From NCBI GenBank assembly GCA_016302165.1, contig JAEDOD010000036.1:1-15492 (forward strand): a DNA stretch of 15,492 bases, written 5' to 3'. The DNA comes from Sphaerochaetaceae bacterium (GTDB taxonomy: Bacteria; Spirochaetota; Spirochaetia; Sphaerochaetales; Sphaerochaetaceae). Numbering within the stretch: the stretch's first letter is position 1; each line of letters opens with the position of its first letter. The notes under the pieces were generated by a model. It was not told where the DNA came from. It was given only the letters and a program-made list of their open reading frames with translations, and made no database searches. Positions 13,004 to 15,492 of the stretch are shown here, one piece after another. A program made the position numbers and the translations under genes.

Positions 13004-15427
13004 ATGAACATCAGAATAGCCCTTGCAGGAAACCCGAACTCTGGAAAGACCACTCTCTTCAACGCCCTTACAGGATCCAACCAGTTTGTCGGGAACTGGC
13101 CTGGAGTAACAGTGGAGAAAAAGGAAGGAAAACTGAAGAATCACGACTCTGTCACCATCGTGGACCTTCCTGGCATCTACTCACTCTCCCCCTACTCCCA
13201 GGAAGAGGTGATTGCCCGTGAATACCTTGTAAAGGAGAAGCCGGAGGCAATACTCAACATCATCGACGGAACAAACCTTGAAAGAAACCTCTACCTTACC
13301 ACCCAGCTTATGGAGATGGGGATTCCAATGGTCCTGGCCATCAACATGAGTGATGTAGTAAGGAAGAATGGAGATAAGATTGACACAAAGGAGCTTTCAA
13401 AGAGACTTGGATATCCAGTATTTGAGATTTCAGCCCTGAAGAAAGAAAAGGTTATGGAGGCTGCAGAAGCAGCAATTCTCGCCGCTTCCTCATCATCTTC
13501 CCTGCCCTACCCTAAGTTTTCAGAGGAGATAGAAAAGAGTCTCTCGGCCATCTCTTCCGTCATCAAGGGAAAGACAGAAGAAAAGAACGAAAGATGGTAC
13601 ACTGTCAAGGTTCTTGAAAGAGACAGCAGAATCAATGAAGAGCTTTCTCTCACCAGTGAAGAAAAGGATAAAGTTGAGTTCATCATATCAACTCTGGAGA
13701 AGGAAGAGGATGACGAGGGCGAATCCATCATTACAAATGAGCGCTACTCATACATTGCAAAGCTTATAGAGGTGTGCTACAGAAAGAAGAGCTCAGGGCT
13801 TTCCACCACAGACAAAATCGACAAAGTCGTTACAGACAGATGGCTTGCCCTGCCAATCTTCGCACTTGTGATGTGGCTTGTATATTACGTATCAGTAACA
13901 ACCATCGGAACCTTCTGCACAGATTTCGTCAACGATGGAATCTTCGGAGACGGCTTCTATTTCCTTGGAAAAGGCAGAGAGGCCTATGAAGAGGCTGCAG
14001 AAGAGTTCACCTCAGCCACCGATGTGCTTACAGCCTTTGGCGAAGAGAAGGGAATAGAATGGGAAGAGCTTGATGAGGATACAGTGTCCCTTATCGCCTC
14101 CTCAGTCTCCAGAGAAGACAAGGCAACCTACACACTTGTAGACGAAGAGACTCTTGGAGAAGAGGAAGTCACTGTAGACTACTCTGCCCTCATGGAGGCT
14201 GTAGATACGTACGAAGCCCTTGGCTACGCAGAGCCTGATACTTCAGACTATGGCCCATGGGTTCCTAGCATTCCAGCCCTTATCTCTTCCGCCCTGGAAG
14301 CAATAGGCTGTGCAGATTGGCTGCAGGGCCTTATCATTGACGGAATCGTAGCAGGTGTGGGAGCTGTATTGGGCTTCGTTCCTCAGATGCTGGTGCTTTT
14401 CCTCTTCCTGGCCTTCCTGGAAAGCTGCGGCTACATGGCTAGAATCGCCTTCGTAATGGACCGAATCTTCCGTAAGTTCGGTCTCTCAGGAAAGTCATTC
14501 ATTCCAATTCTCATTGGAACCGGCTGCGGTGTTCCTGGAATTATGGCATCCCGTACCATTGAGAATGAGAAGGACAGAAGAATGACCATCATCACCACCA
14601 CCTTCATTCCATGCGGTGCCAAGCTTCCATTCATTGCCATGATAGCTGGAGCTGTATTCGGCGGAGCCTCATGGGTTGCTCCTACTGCCTACTTCCTGGG
14701 CATGGCCGCCATCATCACATCCGGAATCATCCTCAAGAAGACAAAGCTCTTCTCAGGCGATCCATCCCCATTTGTAATGGAGCTTCCTGACTATCATTGG
14801 CCCACAGTCTCCAATGTACTCCGCTCCATGTGGGAAAGAGGATGGTCCTTCATAAAGAAGGCTGGAACAATTATCCTTCTCTCCACAGTAGTAATCTGGT
14901 TCACCACATTCTTCGGCTTTACTGAGGAAGGCTTCAGAATGCTGGGAGAGGATGAAATCGGCCTTTCAATCCTTGCTCAGATCGGTTCTCTCATAGCTTG
15001 GATCTTCTATCCTCTCGGATGGGGAACCTGGCAGGCAACTGTGGCATCAATCATAGGTCTTGTGGCAAAGGAAAACATTGTTGGAACCCTTGGCATCATC
15101 TATGGTGCAACAGGTAGTGCATATGCCGGAATTGCTGAAGCCTTCACTTCTGTCACAGGTTTCTCATTCCTCACATTCAATCTTCTCTGCGCACCTTGCT
15201 TTGCAGCAATCGGCGCCATCAAGAGAGAGATGAACAGTGGAAAGTGGACCTGGATAGCAATAGGCTATCAGTGTATTTTCGCCTATCTTACAGCTCTGGT
15301 CTTTACACAGGTTGGTAACCTTATCTGCGGATTTGGAATCAACATCTTCTTCCTCATAGTAGCTGTGGCTGTAATCGCTCTCTTCATCTATCTTCTCTTC
15401 AGAAGGGAAAGGAAGGTAGCTCTATGA
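13004..15427 (+). CDS. feoB: ferrous iron transporter FeoB, with a large acidic insertion
   Basis: This is an 807-aa inner-membrane Fe(II) transporter. The N-terminal G domain has G1 GNPNSGKT (9-16), switch Thr36, G3 DLPG (54-57), G4 NMSD (114-117) and G5 SA (143-144). A helical GDI-like domain runs to about 270. The membrane part carries ESCGYMARIAFVMDR, GTGCGVPGIMASRTIENEKDRR and IPCGAKLPF, the conserved FeoB gate motifs with their cysteines. Between the first helix pair and YGPWVPSIPAL there is an extra region (about 324-415) very rich in Glu/Asp. It makes the protein roughly 90 aa longer than the clostridial-type FeoB it otherwise resembles. AAGGAGGAG precedes the ATG. The stop overlaps the next gene as ATGA. 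Repression by iron is likely from the operators upstream. Confidence 0.96.
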   Translation: MNIRIALAGNPNSGKTTLFNALTGSNQFVGNWPGVTVEKKEGKLKNHDSVTIVDLPGIYSLSPYSQEEVIAREYLVKEKPEAILNIIDGTNLERNLYLTTQLMEMGIPMVLAINMSDVVRKNGDKIDTKELSKRLGYPVFEISALKKEKVMEAAEAAILAASSSSSLPYPKFSEEIEKSLSAISSVIKGKTEEKNERWYTVKVLERDSRINEELSLTSEEKDKVEFIISTLEKEEDDEGESIITNERYSYIAKLIEVCYRKKSSGLSTTDKIDKVVTDRWLALPIFALVMWLVYYVSVTTIGTFCTDFVNDGIFGDGFYFLGKGREAYEEAAEEFTSATDVLTAFGEEKGIEWEELDEDTVSLIASSVSREDKATYTLVDEETLGEEEVTVDYSALMEAVDTYEALGYAEPDTSDYGPWVPSIPALISSALEAIGCADWLQGLIIDGIVAGVGAVLGFVPQMLVLFLFLAFLESCGYMARIAFVMDRIFRKFGLSGKSFIPILIGTGCGVPGIMASRTIENEKDRRMTIITTTFIPCGAKLPFIAMIAGAVFGGASWVAPTAYFLGMAAIITSGIILKKTKLFSGDPSPFVMELPDYHWPTVSNVLRSMWERGWSFIKKAGTIILLSTVVIWFTTFFGFTEEGFRMLGEDEIGLSILAQIGSLIAWIFYPLGWGTWQATVASIIGLVAKENIVGTLGIIYGATGSAYAGIAEAFTSVTGFSFLTFNLLCAPCFAAIGAIKREMNSGKWTWIAIGYQCIFAYLTALVFTQVGNLICGFGINIFFLIVAVAVIALFIYLLFRRERKVAL

Positions 15428-15492
15428 CATTAGGTACTTTAATTACAGGAGCAGTACTCTCTGCCATAGTCGCTCTTGTAATAGCCTCCTTG
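15424..15492 (+). CDS. FeoB-associated small membrane protein, partial (cut by window end)
   Basis: The first 23 codons are visible, beginning MTLGTLITGAVLSAIVALVI, an N-terminal membrane helix. The ATG overlaps the feoB stop (ATGA), so it is translationally coupled to feoB. Position, start and hydrophobic helix match the FeoB-associated Cys-rich membrane proteins (about 50-60 aa, with a C-terminal CxxC-type cluster) that follow feoB in many anaerobes. The Cys-rich tail lies beyond the window and was not seen, so family membership is inference. Confidence 0.75.
   Translation, partial: MTLGTLITGAVLSAIVALVIASL

Noticed and set aside
13507..13731. 74-codon minus-strand frame within feoB
   Set aside because: Serine-rich shadow of the Glu/Lys-rich helical domain of FeoB.

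Overview
The window looks like the chromosome of a host-associated, anaerobic, mid-GC bacterium with a periplasm-like export space. Arginine codons are mostly AGA/AGG, Shine-Dalgarno sites are purine-rich, and iron uptake is by a FeoA-FeoA-FeoB set with a FeoB of the type I associate with Clostridia and gut spirochaetes. A gut spirochaete is my best guess, but this is inference from gene style only; there is no rRNA or other marker here. I see no tRNA, rRNA, CRISPR array or insertion sequence.

Layout. (1) 15-341, + strand: the end of a preceding region with one small hypothetical gene. It converges on the minus-strand genes with the two stop codons interleaved in one CTAG. (2) 338-10433, - strand: one long, tightly packed unit of eleven genes, read from right to left. 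The order is a secreted 413-aa protein with an internal duplication, a secreted gamma-glutamyltransferase-like Ntn hydrolase, permease B, 49-aa membrane miniprotein B, metallopeptidase B, a secreted 222-aa protein (possibly DUF6305), permease A, 49-aa miniprotein A, metallopeptidase A, metallopeptidase C, and an 87-aa hypothetical. Permease/miniprotein/peptidase therefore occurs twice in the same order. (3) 10434-10760: a 327-bp AT-rich divergent intergenic region. (4) 10761-12401, + strand: a 67-aa two-helix membrane protein and a sodium:solute symporter, followed by a clear terminator. (5) 12476-15492, + strand: the ferrous iron operon feoA-feoA-feoB plus the start of a small FeoB-associated membrane protein, cut by the window end. 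It has a near-consensus promoter covered by two palindromes that resemble DtxR/IdeR-family boxes.

How it may work together. In the minus-strand operon every enzyme carries a signal peptide or N-terminal membrane anchor, and both permeases belong to the TRAP DctM/ion-transporter type. The simplest reading is an extracytoplasmic pathway. An amidase-like GGT homologue and zinc aminoacylase/carboxypeptidase-like enzymes would trim amide-linked small molecules (acyl-amino acids, gamma-glutamyl compounds or peptides), and two paralogous permeases would import the products. The 49-aa miniproteins, which fall below usual gene-calling size, sit where a TRAP small subunit would be expected and are the most interesting unexplained component. 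The substrate is not known from sequence. The GGT homologue seems to have lost residues that grip gamma-glutamate, so a different acyl group is likely.
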